A stretch of 15,540 nucleotides of DNA from an uncultured Acetatifactor sp. (GTDB lineage: Bacteria; Bacillota; Clostridia; Lachnospirales; Lachnospiraceae), in NCBI GenBank assembly GCA_910578995.1, contig CAJTSY010000036.1:1-15540 (forward strand), in the 5' to 3' direction. Position numbers and translations under genes: made by a program. The stretch's first letter is position 1; each line of letters begins with the position of its first letter. Shown here piece after piece: positions 7,561-13,918 of this stretch. The notes below the pieces were generated by a model that worked only from the letters and a program-made list of their open reading frames with translations, ran no database searches and was not told the DNA's origin.

Positions 7561-7693
7561 TCCCTCTTCCTTTCTAAACCTGACATCCGCCGCTGACAAC
7601 GAATGCCATACAACGACATCTGCACTCTGCAGGAAATCGACTGCCGCACCCCCCTGCAAAGCGATCATATCTTTAATAACACATGTATTATGT

Positions 7694-7730
7694 ATATTAA
7701 GGATATTAAGTGTATTAATTATCTTAATAC
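7694..7730. promoter_or_regulatory. Probable GntR operator: palindrome plus tandem 9-mers
   Basis: GTATTAA-TTATC-TTAATAC (7712-7730) is an inverted repeat with perfect 7-bp arms, one base downstream of the -10 hexamer and over the expected transcription start. It is adjoined by ATATTAAGG (7694-7702) and ATATTAAGT (7703-7711), which repeat the same half-site in tandem. Occupancy would block RNA polymerase. Assignment to the GntR protein is inferred from position. Confidence 0.65.
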
Positions 7731-7731
7731 G

Positions 7732-7760
7732 CTTATAACATAATAACAAGGCAATGTCAA
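7732..7760 (-). promoter_or_regulatory. Sigma-A type promoter of the GntR-ABC-PHP operon
   Basis: On the minus strand, TTGACA (7760-7755) is followed by a 17-base spacer and TATAAG (7737-7732). TG one base before the -10 makes it an extended -10 element. The expected start is near 7725, giving a leader of about 165 nt before the repressor ATG. This is the best promoter match in the window. Confidence 0.8.
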
Positions 7761-8005
7761 GGACTTCTGTACATTGCCCTGTATCTTCTAAGGTCCGGTC
7801 GGATTTTGTTTCTCCATGCCCAAAAGCCAATGCCCAGGGGCGGCGGATATACGGCTGCAAGGCCGGAACAGCCCGTCAGGGTGTGCCCAGTTCCGCTTCG
7901 CCATTCGACGGGACGCGGCATACCACATACTGCAGCCGCAGAACCCCGGCCTCCCTACAGACTACAGCCACACCCCCGGCACACAGCGGACGGCAGCCGC
8001 AGACC
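7761..8005. other. Intergenic stretch between Nudix stop and GntR promoter
   Basis: These 245 nt lie downstream of the Nudix gene and upstream of the operon promoter; with 7561-7760 the gene-free stretch is 445 nt. Several overlapping ORFs exist, but none has a ribosome binding site and family-like sequence. GGAAC/GTTCC arms near 7864-7893 are short. I see no T-tailed terminator. I see nothing functional in it. Confidence 0.5.
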
Positions 8006-8494
8006 TCACACAGCGGAATGCAGCGGCAGGGCCTGTCCGTCCAGAGCAGCCTCCGCCAGGGTATCCCCCTCATAGCGAAGCTTCAGGCCGAAAAACCCCC
8101 TGTCCTCCTCCAGAAGCCGGAAGAAAATCCGGTCTCCCTCCCAGAGGGGCAGGTCATACACCCGGGATTTTTCCACCCATTCCAGTTTTCCTTCGTCACA
8201 GTCCGCCAGCTCGCCGGTATAGCCTTCCGCGGTATACAGAAACATGTATTCCGTCTCCCATACGTCCGCGGTGAAGGTGACGATTCCCCGGGGCCGCCAT
8301 GAAGTCAGGGTAAGCCCTGTCTCCTCGTACACTTCCCGCAGCAGACATTCCTCCGGGGATTCCCCCTCCTCCACATGCCCGCCCACACCGATCCATTTGT
8401 CCCGGTTCATGTCATGTTCCTTTTTTACCCGGTGAAGCATCAGGTAACATCCACCCTTCTCTATATAGCAGAGCGTTGTCAGACTGGTTCCCAT
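8006..8494 (-). CDS. Nudix hydrolase, MutT/8-oxo-dGTP diphosphatase-like
   Basis: A 162-residue cytosolic hydrolase of nucleoside diphosphate-linked compounds. The Nudix box Gx5Ex7REUxEExGU is complete: G39, E45, then R53-E-V-Y-E-E58-T-G60-L, with GGHVEEGESPEE leading in. The N-terminal TTLCYIEKGGCYLMLHR and the KWIGVGGHVE approach are typical of clostridial proteins annotated as 8-oxo-dGTP diphosphatases, so removal of oxidised nucleotides is plausible, but Nudix specificity is hard to read from sequence. The start at 8494 is preceded by AAAGGAG eight bases away. The gene lies 107 nt after the FAD dehydrogenase gene on the same strand, possibly in one transcript. The C-terminal tail after GFFGLKLRYEGD is short and ordinary. 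Confidence 0.88.
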   Translation of the reverse strand: MGTSLTTLCYIEKGGCYLMLHRVKKEHDMNRDKWIGVGGHVEEGESPEECLLREVYEETGLTLTSWRPRGIVTFTADVWETEYMFLYTAEGYTGELADCDEGKLEWVEKSRVYDLPLWEGDRIFFRLLEEDRGFFGLKLRYEGDTLAEAALDGQALPLHSAV

Positions 8495-8601
8495 CTTTGG
8501 CTCCTTTCCTTAAAATCCCGTCCAAAATCCCCGTGACTCAATCCTGAGCGCCATACAGCGTTACCGTCTATGCAACGTTATGCACCGGGCAAACAGTAAC
8601 C

Positions 8602-9972
8602 TTACAGCCTCCCCAGAATATGTCTGGCCACATATACCCCGCTGGCCGAGGCATGGGACAGGGAGTGGGTTACGCCGCTGCCGTCCCCGATCACATACAG
8701 CCCCTTATGTCCGGACTCCAGATTCCCGTCCAGGGCCACTTCCATATTATAGAATTTCACCTCCACCCCGTAAAGCAGGGTATCGTCATTGGCCGTACCG
8801 GGCGCAATCTTGTCCAGTGCATAGATCATCTCCATGATGCCGTCCAGAATCCGCTTTGGCAGCACCAGGCTCAGATCCCCGGGAGTGGCAGCCAGGGTGG
8901 GCGTCACCAACCCCTCCTCAATCCGCTTTCCGTTGCTCCTGCGGCCCCTCACCAGATCCCCGAACCTCTGGACAATGACGCCGCCCCCAAGCATATTGGA
9001 CAGTCTGGCAATACTCTCCCCGTAGCCGTTGCTGTCCTTGAACGGTTCTGAAAAATGCTTTGCCACCAGAAGGGCAAAGTTCGTATTCTCAGTCCGTTTA
9101 TCCGGGCTCTCGAAGCTGTGCCCGTTCACCGTGACGATTCCGTTGGTATTCTCATTCACCACAATTCCATAAGGATTCATGCAAAAAGTACGCACCCTGT
9201 CCTCAAACTTGGAAGTGCGGTACACGATCTTGCTCTCATACAGTTCATCCGTGAGGTGGGAAAAAATCACAGCCGGAAGTTCCACCCGCACTCCGATGTC
9301 CACCCGGTTGGATCTGGTAGGAATCTCCAGTTCCCTGCAGATCTTCTCCATCCACTTGCTGCCGCTGCGCCCCACGGACACAATGCATTTTTCACAGGTA
9401 TACACGGCCTCGCCGCAGAGAACCCGGTAACCGCCCTCTGCCAGGGCAATCCCGGTGACCGGCGTATCGAAATAAAAATCAACCTTATCCTTCAGTTCCC
9501 CGAAAAGGTTCTGAAGCACCACAAAGTTGATGTCCGTCCCCAGGTGACGCACGGAAGCATCCAACAAATTCAGCTGATTCTGCAGGCAGAGCTTTTTAAA
9601 ATGTGTTCCGGCGGTGGAATACATCTTCGTTCCCGCTCCGCCGTGCTGCATATTGATGGTATCCACATATTCCATCAGTTCCACAGCCCGTTTCTTTCCA
9701 ATGTATTCGTGGAGGGTTCCGCCGAAATCATTGGTAATATTGTACTTTCCGTCGGAAAACGCCCCCGCGCCCCCGAAGCCGCTCATAATGGAACAGGACT
9801 TACAGCCGATACAGCTCTTCACCTTCTCCCCGTCGATGGGGCAGCGGCGCTTCTCCAGGGAATGTCCCGCTTCAAACACCGCTATCTTCAGTTCCGGGGC
9901 CTCCTTTGTCAGCTCATAGGCAGAGAAAATCCCTCCCGGCCCGGCCCCCACTATGATAACGTCATACTGCAT
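8602..9972 (-). CDS. Uncharacterised FAD-dependent dehydrogenase (COG2509-type)
   Basis: A 456-residue flavoprotein. The Rossmann dinucleotide site is VIIVGAGPGG (G9, G11, G14), followed by the acidic end of beta-2 (AVFEAG). A second FAD contact is the C-terminal GLYVIGDGSGVTHSLSHASA. After the first fold comes a four-cysteine stretch: C44 in RRCPIDGEK and C54, C57, C60 in SCIGCKSCSIMSG, leading into GFGGAGAFSDGK. From memory this layout marks the COG2509 group, whose reaction is not established; redox chemistry or metal binding by the cysteines is inference. The start at 9972 has GAGGT nine bases upstream, and the site lies within the longer frame that continues upstream. A promoter is visible near 10174-10203. 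No neighbouring pathway gene suggests a substrate. Confidence 0.85.
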   Translation of the reverse strand: MQYDVIIVGAGPGGIFSAYELTKEAPELKIAVFEAGHSLEKRRCPIDGEKVKSCIGCKSCSIMSGFGGAGAFSDGKYNITNDFGGTLHEYIGKKRAVELMEYVDTINMQHGGAGTKMYSTAGTHFKKLCLQNQLNLLDASVRHLGTDINFVVLQNLFGELKDKVDFYFDTPVTGIALAEGGYRVLCGEAVYTCEKCIVSVGRSGSKWMEKICRELEIPTRSNRVDIGVRVELPAVIFSHLTDELYESKIVYRTSKFEDRVRTFCMNPYGIVVNENTNGIVTVNGHSFESPDKRTENTNFALLVAKHFSEPFKDSNGYGESIARLSNMLGGGVIVQRFGDLVRGRRSNGKRIEEGLVTPTLAATPGDLSLVLPKRILDGIMEMIYALDKIAPGTANDDTLLYGVEVKFYNMEVALDGNLESGHKGLYVIGDGSGVTHSLSHASASGVYVARHILGRL

Positions 9973-10173
9973 GGCAATTACCTCTCTTTCCATCACAGGT
10001 CTGCCGTTACTGCCCGCGGCTTCACCGCCTGCTCGCAGCACAGCCGGGCACACAAAACAGACCTGTACAGCCCATCTCGGCCGGCTTCCTGACACAGTCC
10101 GCACTTTCTCCGCAAAATCCCATCACCGCCCATGACTGGGTCACCGGTAACGAAATTCTGCTTTCCACGCCTT

Positions 10174-10203
10174 ATTCTACCATAGTCCGGGGGCTTATGG
10201 CAA
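10174..10203 (-). promoter_or_regulatory. Candidate promoter of the FAD dehydrogenase gene
   Basis: On the minus strand, TTGCCA (10203-10198), an 18-base spacer and TAGAAT (10179-10174), with TGG directly before the -10 (extended form). The -35 lies just beyond the stop codon of the preceding gene. The leader to the ATG at 9972 would be about 195 nt; I see no obvious regulatory structure in it. Confidence 0.5.
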
Positions 10204-10205
10204 GC

Positions 10206-10847
10206 CTAGTTTTCCGTCCCGTCCCCGCCGTTTTCCCCGCTTATCCGGTTTCCGAGACTGGCTTTCTCGTCCTCTATCTCCTTCTGCACAGACTGTATCT
10301 TGGTATCCTCGCTGATGGCGCGCATGATCAGGTTCAGATCCTCCGGCGAGAACATGCCCGCCGCCTTGGACAAAAGCCCCAGACTGTCCCGGTTCACTTT
10401 CAGATGCCCGCCCCCGGACAAAGGGATGTTCAGCACGTTTTCCTCATCCGTCATATCCCCCAGGCAGATGCTGTTGGTTTTCTCGTCACATACGAAACAG
10501 ACCCCGTTATAAACAATCACCCCATCCTTTTCCAGATATCCGTAGGGAACCTTTGGCGCCTCCCTGAGTCCTCCGATGGGGTTTGGTTTTCCCGAGACAG
10601 CGGCCTCATAGATTTTCACTGCTTCTGACCGGTCAGCAGGAGCTTCCTCCCTGTTTCCGTCTTCCGCCACATTCCCCTGTCCGCCCGTTTTGTCCTTTTC
10701 CTGCAGCCTGCTTCCGTTCACGGTCCACATACTGTTTCCAAAAGATTCCGCCTCAGCGTTCAGGTCGAAAAAACGTCTGTTCCTCTCCCCGGCGTTTCTC
10801 TTCGCCGCCGCAGGTTCCATTCCTGCGGTACCACTGCCAATTCTCAT
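10206..10847 (-). CDS. Protein of unknown function with CxxC-x7-C motif
   Basis: A 213-residue protein that I cannot place in a named family. Residues 1-90 are polar and look disordered (Gly, Glu, Asn, Arg rich). A compact block follows from about 95: VPYGYLEKDGVIVYNGVCFV, then CDEKTNSICLGDMTDEENVL and the stretch LNIPLSGGGHLKVNRDSLG. The last part (LSKAAGMFSPEDLNLIMRAI) looks helical and the tail is acidic. Cysteines 117, 120 and 128 form a CxxC-x7-C pattern that could bind metal or be redox active. No signal peptide or membrane segment is seen, so it is probably cytosolic. GAGG sits eight bases before the ATG at 10847. It follows the Arg-rich coiled protein gene by 100 nt on the same strand, so joint transcription is likely. 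Confidence 0.7.
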   Translation of the reverse strand: MRIGSGTAGMEPAAAKRNAGERNRRFFDLNAEAESFGNSMWTVNGSRLQEKDKTGGQGNVAEDGNREEAPADRSEAVKIYEAAVSGKPNPIGGLREAPKVPYGYLEKDGVIVYNGVCFVCDEKTNSICLGDMTDEENVLNIPLSGGGHLKVNRDSLGLLSKAAGMFSPEDLNLIMRAISEDTKIQSVQKEIEDEKASLGNRISGENGGDGTEN

Positions 10848-10947
10848 TTCTGCTTCCTCTTCTTTCTATAAATTCTGTTCCGGACTCCTCATGCTTCAGT
10901 GCAATTCGGTATGCCGTCCTGTACTGTTCGGAAATCCGCCTGCCGCA

Positions 10948-11613
10948 TTATCCGCGAAAATTATACCTGCTCAGGTATGAACCGGCCAGAAGGCCTCCCG
11001 ACGCATTGTACTGACTGAAAGCGCTTTCCGCATTGACCCTGGCATTGTCCGCCGCCCTGGATGCCACTGTGGTAATTCTCTTTGCCAGCTCCCGGTCAGC
11101 GCCTAAAATCTCTTTCAGCATCTCCGCCGGCGCCTCCCCCAGCTTCTCCCTGTCCAGGGAAAGGCTTCCGTCCGCCGCCACCGTAATGCCGATCTTCTCA
11201 AGCTCCTTCCTGTTGGTGGTAACAGCCTCCTTCAGCGACTGCCTGTAAAAATCATTCAGCACGCCGGATGTCTGTCTCAGGTTTTTCATGGTATCATTGA
11301 AGTCCTCCACCATACCGGCAGCTGTGTCGGCAATATCCTTTCCTCCCGCTTCCGCCTTCTCCCCCAACAGCTTCATATGATCCGCCAACGCACTGGCCGA
11401 TTTCTGCAGACGGTCATATTTTCCCCGCTCCAGCCTGGCACCTTGGACGGTATTTGCCCTCAGCGCCCCCATTCTGGTAGTGTTTCCCATCCTGCCGTTC
11501 CTGGCGGACTGCACCATGGAAGCCCTTCTCCCCGACAGCCCCGAACGCCTCCTGCTGCTGTTCACTACCTGTACAGCGGTTCTCTTTGCCCCCATTCCCA
11601 TTCTGATTCTCAT
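10948..11613 (-). CDS. Arg-rich, helical protein with FliD-like C-terminal motif, function unknown
   Basis: A 221-residue protein from the ATG at 11613, chosen because GAGGG lies seven bases upstream; an upstream ATG at 11634 would add seven residues. Residues 1-65 are strongly basic (14 Arg, 2 Lys, 1 Glu) and probably disordered. Residues 66-136 look like a long amphipathic helix or coiled coil. Residues 138-158 (LEKIGITVAADGSLSLDREK) resemble the C-terminal segment of the flagellar cap protein FliD, where an I-G-I-T-x-x-x-D-G-x-L-S-L-D pattern is common. The protein ends SQYNASGGLLAGSYLSRYNF. It lacks a signal peptide and is far shorter than FliD, so it is not a normal cap protein. It lies downstream of the LytTR regulator and upstream of another unknown gene. 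A structural or secreted filament role is inference. Confidence 0.7.
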   Translation of the reverse strand: MRIRMGMGAKRTAVQVVNSSRRRSGLSGRRASMVQSARNGRMGNTTRMGALRANTVQGARLERGKYDRLQKSASALADHMKLLGEKAEAGGKDIADTAAGMVEDFNDTMKNLRQTSGVLNDFYRQSLKEAVTTNRKELEKIGITVAADGSLSLDREKLGEAPAEMLKEILGADRELAKRITTVASRAADNARVNAESAFSQYNASGGLLAGSYLSRYNFRG

Positions 11614-11653
11614 TCCATTTCCCTCTTTTCCCATTTTATTGCGACTACAATGT

Positions 11654-11662
11654 ATATTACCA
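11654..11662 (-). promoter_or_regulatory. Candidate extended -10 promoter of the Arg-rich protein gene
   Basis: TGGTAATAT on the minus strand (TG-n-TAATAT) would start transcription near 11647, about 34 nt before the ATG at 11613. No good -35 hexamer is present 16-18 bases upstream, so it would depend on the extended -10 or an activator. The surrounding 11648-11666 shares half-sites with the LytTR upstream palindrome. Confidence 0.35.
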
Positions 11663-11697
11663 TTTCTCAGACGGTTCCCATAAGAGGCTTTTCCAGG

Positions 11698-11724
11698 TTA
11701 ATGCAGCCGCTTTGGCTGCTTTAA
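11698..11724. terminator. Hairpin between LytTR gene and Arg-rich protein gene
   Basis: GCAGCC-GCTTT-GGCTGC (11703-11719) forms a 6-bp GC-rich stem that extends, after one T-T mismatch, by TTAA/TTAA. It lies 67-93 nt beyond the LytTR stop codon. Neither strand has a real U-tract (TTTAA on plus, ATTAA on minus), so it is a weak terminator or an mRNA end-protecting structure. Confidence 0.35.
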
Positions 11725-11790
11725 TCCGCTACCCAAAGAATTCACGAAGACACCTCGCTGCGGCGCCGGGTGAATGGCTCCTTCCAGTTC

Positions 11791-12501
11791 TTACACCAGG
11801 GCAGTTCCTTCTCCCTTTAAATAGCCGGCATATACCCTGGCAAAATCCGAATACTTCTCCCTGGCCAGATAGACGCTCTCATCATTCTTCAGCCGGATCA
11901 TGCCCATTCCATATCCCGCCACACAGGCCAGGTTTACCAGGTATCCCCTGTGACATCTGTAAAATCCATCCCCAAGCTGCTCTTCCATCCTCTTCATGGT
12001 GACATAGACCGTTACGTTTTCCCGCAGGGTATGGATCTTCACTTTCCGCTTCTCGCTCTCCACATACAGAATATCGCTTTTCAGCAGGGTAAAGTTTCTG
12101 GCCCTGGTCCTGAAAAACAGCTGCCCTCCTCTCAGATCCTCCAACCTGCGCGCTTCCCTGCATGCCCCTTCAAATACACTGCAGAATTTTTCCATGGACA
12201 GGGGCTTCAGCAGGTAGTGGAAGGCTGATACTTCAAAGGCTTCGGCTGTATATTCCTTCCGGGCTGTCACAAAAACCAACACAGTATCCTCTCCTTTGGT
12301 CCGAAGCGCCCTGGCCGCCTCCATCCCTTTCATTTCTTCCATCTGAATGTCCAGCAGAAGGATGTCATAATGCCGTCTTGCCTCCAGGAAGCTCCCCACA
12401 GAATAAAAACAGGTTACCTCACAGTCCGGTTCCTCCCTCCTGACCAGGGTGCTCATCCAGGCACAACACCGTCTATCCTCATCACAAATCGCAACCCTCA
12501 T
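11791..12501 (-). CDS. LytTR-family response regulator
   Basis: A 236-residue regulator in the AgrA/LytR style. The receiver domain (1-118) has the acidic pair D7/D9 region in ICDEDR, the phospho-acceptor D51 in DILLLDIQM, T79 in VFVTA and K99 in LLKPL. The LytTR DNA-binding domain spans about 127-228, with FYRCHRGYLVNL (180-191) and YLAREKYSDF (211-220). It should bind DNA direct repeats upstream of target genes when phosphorylated. GAGGTGG sits about five bases before the ATG at 12501. No histidine kinase is next to it, so it is an orphan within this window. A 44-codon ORF ends across its start (ATGA), which suggests translational coupling. The downstream genes at 10206-11613 are candidate targets by position only. 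Confidence 0.9.
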   Translation of the reverse strand: MRVAICDEDRRCCAWMSTLVRREEPDCEVTCFYSVGSFLEARRHYDILLLDIQMEEMKGMEAARALRTKGEDTVLVFVTARKEYTAEAFEVSAFHYLLKPLSMEKFCSVFEGACREARRLEDLRGGQLFFRTRARNFTLLKSDILYVESEKRKVKIHTLRENVTVYVTMKRMEEQLGDGFYRCHRGYLVNLACVAGYGMGMIRLKNDESVYLAREKYSDFARVYAGYLKGEGTALV

Positions 12502-12632
12502 GCCCCACCTCTTATGTCCGACGCAGCCGGATTTCCCCTTCCGTCCCGCATCCTGATTTCTATTTCGGCAGATCTCCCCCGGACATTTGGAAAATGTAAC
12601 GAAATGTACATTTCAATGTCACAAACCGTCAT
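12498..12632 (-). CDS. Possible 44-residue leader peptide upstream of LytTR regulator
   Basis: ATG at 12632 is preceded by ACAGGAGGGGGA, one of the strongest Shine-Dalgarno matches in the window, with four to five bases of spacing. The ORF reads MTVCDIEMYISLHFPNVRGR and continues to GGA, and its TGA overlaps the LytTR ATG (ATGA). The peptide has no membrane helix and no recognisable family; its single cysteine is residue 4. The frame also runs on upstream to an ATG at 12683, but that would start within a terminator hairpin. It could be a regulatory leader that couples translation to the regulator, or a chance ORF. The palindrome GAAATGTACATTTC lies inside it. Confidence 0.45.
   Translation of the reverse strand: MTVCDIEMYISLHFPNVRGRSAEIEIRMRDGRGNPAASDIRGGA
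12583..12614. promoter_or_regulatory. Two palindromes upstream of the LytTR gene
   Basis: ACATTT-GGA-AAATGT (12583-12597) and the uninterrupted 14-bp palindrome GAAATGTACATTTC (12601-12614) lie side by side. The two AAATGT half-sites are exactly 10 bp apart, about one helical turn. They sit 82-113 nt before the LytTR start codon, inside the possible leader ORF. A protein-binding site is likely, but which regulator uses it is not shown. Confidence 0.5.
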
Positions 12633-12656
12633 TCCCCCTCCTGTTTCCGGAAATGC

Positions 12657-12699
12657 AAAAAGACAGCAAACCACTGTTTTCACATTGTCTGCTGTCCTT
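12657..12699 (-). terminator. Rho-independent terminator (after nahK-like gene) or attenuator
   Basis: On the minus strand, AAGGACAGCA (12699-12690) pairs with TGCTGTCTTT (12668-12659) in a 10-bp stem with one G-U pair, a 21-nt loop and a TTTTT run ending at 12657. It lies 63-105 nt beyond the stop of the sugar kinase gene and just upstream of the leader ORF of the LytTR gene. The loop is longer than usual. Confidence 0.6.
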
Positions 12700-12716
12700 A
12701 GCTTTCATCTGTCCAT

Positions 12717-12743
12717 ATGTTATTATTTCGGCATTCCGGTCAA
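12717..12743 (-). promoter_or_regulatory. Weak candidate promoter for the LytTR transcript
   Basis: On the minus strand, TTGACC (12743-12738), a 15-base spacer and TAACAT (12722-12717). The spacing is short and the -10 matches four of six consensus bases. If real, transcription would start just before the terminator-like hairpin at 12699-12657. Confidence 0.3.
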
Positions 12744-12761
12744 AAAAGTTTACAGGAAACC

Positions 12762-13844
12762 TCAGCAATATTTTTGAACAATCCGGTCCATATCCTCTCT
12801 CGCCCTCTCCATGTCGCTGACCAGCTTAAACTGGGTACGGCAGCGGTCAAGATTATGTCCCTCCCTGTGGATCTTGAAATAGGTGTCCCCGCTCAGATAG
12901 TCTGTCAGGAAACGCATTCCGCACTCAAAAGTCATCATCATGGCCCCCACGGGAAGCATTTTCTTCTCCATCTCCGTCATAAGGGATCCGCATTCCCCCA
13001 GAAATCCTTTTGTGTAACATTCAAAAAGTCCGATGTCAAAGCTGACCTTATCCAGATCCTGCTCGTCCTCGGCAGCATGGGTGGCGCCAAAACGGATACT
13101 GTCCCCGAAATCATTTATGGAAAGGCCGGGCATAACCGTATCCAGATCCACCACGGCAAGGGGCAGACCGCTTTCCCCGTCAAACAATACGTTATTCAGC
13201 TTCGTATCATTATGGGTAACCCGCAGCGGCAGCTCGCCCCGTTCCTGCATGTCCACAAGCACAGACGCGAAATCCTTTCTGCTCCGCACAAAGTCGATCT
13301 CCGCAGCCACCGAAGCCGCCCTTTTGCACACATCCGCGGAAACGGCAGCCTCGAAAGCCCTGTAACGCAGTTTCGTGTTATGAAAATCCGGAATGGATTC
13401 ATACAGGCTGTCGGCCGGAAAATCCGCCAGAAGCTTCTGGAAATGTCCAAAAGCACAGGCACTGTCATAAAACTGCGCCTGGGTTTCACAGGTCTGCAGT
13501 GTAACCGCGCCCTCTATAAAGGTATAAACCCTCCAACAGTCCTCCCCTTCACGGAACAGGGAGCTTCCATCCATGGTGGGAACAACATTCAGCGTCTCCC
13601 TCTGGGGATCCCCTCCCGCCCTGAGGATCTTCTCCTTTAAAAAATCCGTCACTGCGACCACATTGTCCATCAGCGCCTGGGCATTATGGAAAATGGATGT
13701 ATTGATCCTCTGCAGTATGTAACTTTTACCGCTTTCGGTCTCCAGACGGAAAGTGTCGTTAATGTGGCCGCAGCCATAGCGTTCTGCGCTTATGGCTTTA
13801 CTGCCCAGCTGAAAATGACTGGCGATATCCAATATCTGACTCAT
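12762..13844 (-). CDS. nahK: N-acetylhexosamine 1-kinase-like phosphotransferase
   Basis: A 360-residue kinase of the aminoglycoside phosphotransferase fold. It resembles Bifidobacterium NahK, which phosphorylates the anomeric position of GlcNAc or GalNAc in the lacto-N-biose/galacto-N-biose pathway. Shared features are YGCGHINDTF, YILQRINTSIF, the catalytic loop LRVTHNDTKLNNVL (D213 as base, N218), VVDLDTVMPG (D233/D235), NDFGDSIRFGA and ECGMRFLTDYLSGD, with RTQFKLVSDME near the end. Length matches the bifidobacterial enzyme. The start at 13844 has GGGAG about nine bases upstream. It stands alone: no lacto-N-biose phosphorylase (lnpA) or UDP-sugar genes are visible. It may act on GlcNAc/GalNAc released from mucin or milk glycans, but the exact sugar is inference. 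A terminator follows at 12657-12699. Confidence 0.82.
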   Translation of the reverse strand: MSQILDIASHFQLGSKAISAERYGCGHINDTFRLETESGKSYILQRINTSIFHNAQALMDNVVAVTDFLKEKILRAGGDPQRETLNVVPTMDGSSLFREGEDCWRVYTFIEGAVTLQTCETQAQFYDSACAFGHFQKLLADFPADSLYESIPDFHNTKLRYRAFEAAVSADVCKRAASVAAEIDFVRSRKDFASVLVDMQERGELPLRVTHNDTKLNNVLFDGESGLPLAVVDLDTVMPGLSINDFGDSIRFGATHAAEDEQDLDKVSFDIGLFECYTKGFLGECGSLMTEMEKKMLPVGAMMMTFECGMRFLTDYLSGDTYFKIHREGHNLDRCRTQFKLVSDMERAREDMDRIVQKYC

Positions 13845-13918
13845 ATTCTTTCTCCCGCATCCCTGTCAGTCCGTTACGGAAACCGCTGTGCAGCCCCCGT
13901 AACCTGGTTTCCATTGTA

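Noticed and set aside
7561..7725. Riboswitch in the 165-nt leader of the GntR operon
   Set aside because: No recognisable aptamer core or terminator/antiterminator pair could be seen by eye; the promoter-proximal palindrome explains control more simply.
8547..8595. TGCATAACG/TGCATAGACG repeats upstream of the Nudix gene
   Set aside because: Short and imperfect, with no convincing -35/-10 pair around them; not strong enough for an operator call.
9055..10092. 345-codon plus-strand ORF opposite the FAD dehydrogenase
   Set aside because: A shadow of a clear flavoprotein gene; the product is His-rich and without family features.
10139..10150. GTCACCGGTAAC as an operator in the FAD gene leader
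   Set aside because: It is only a 6-bp palindrome (ACCGGT) with imperfect flanks; expected by chance in this base composition.
12717..13640. 307-codon plus-strand ORF opposite the NahK-like gene
   Set aside because: The minus strand encodes conserved kinase motifs throughout the same bases.
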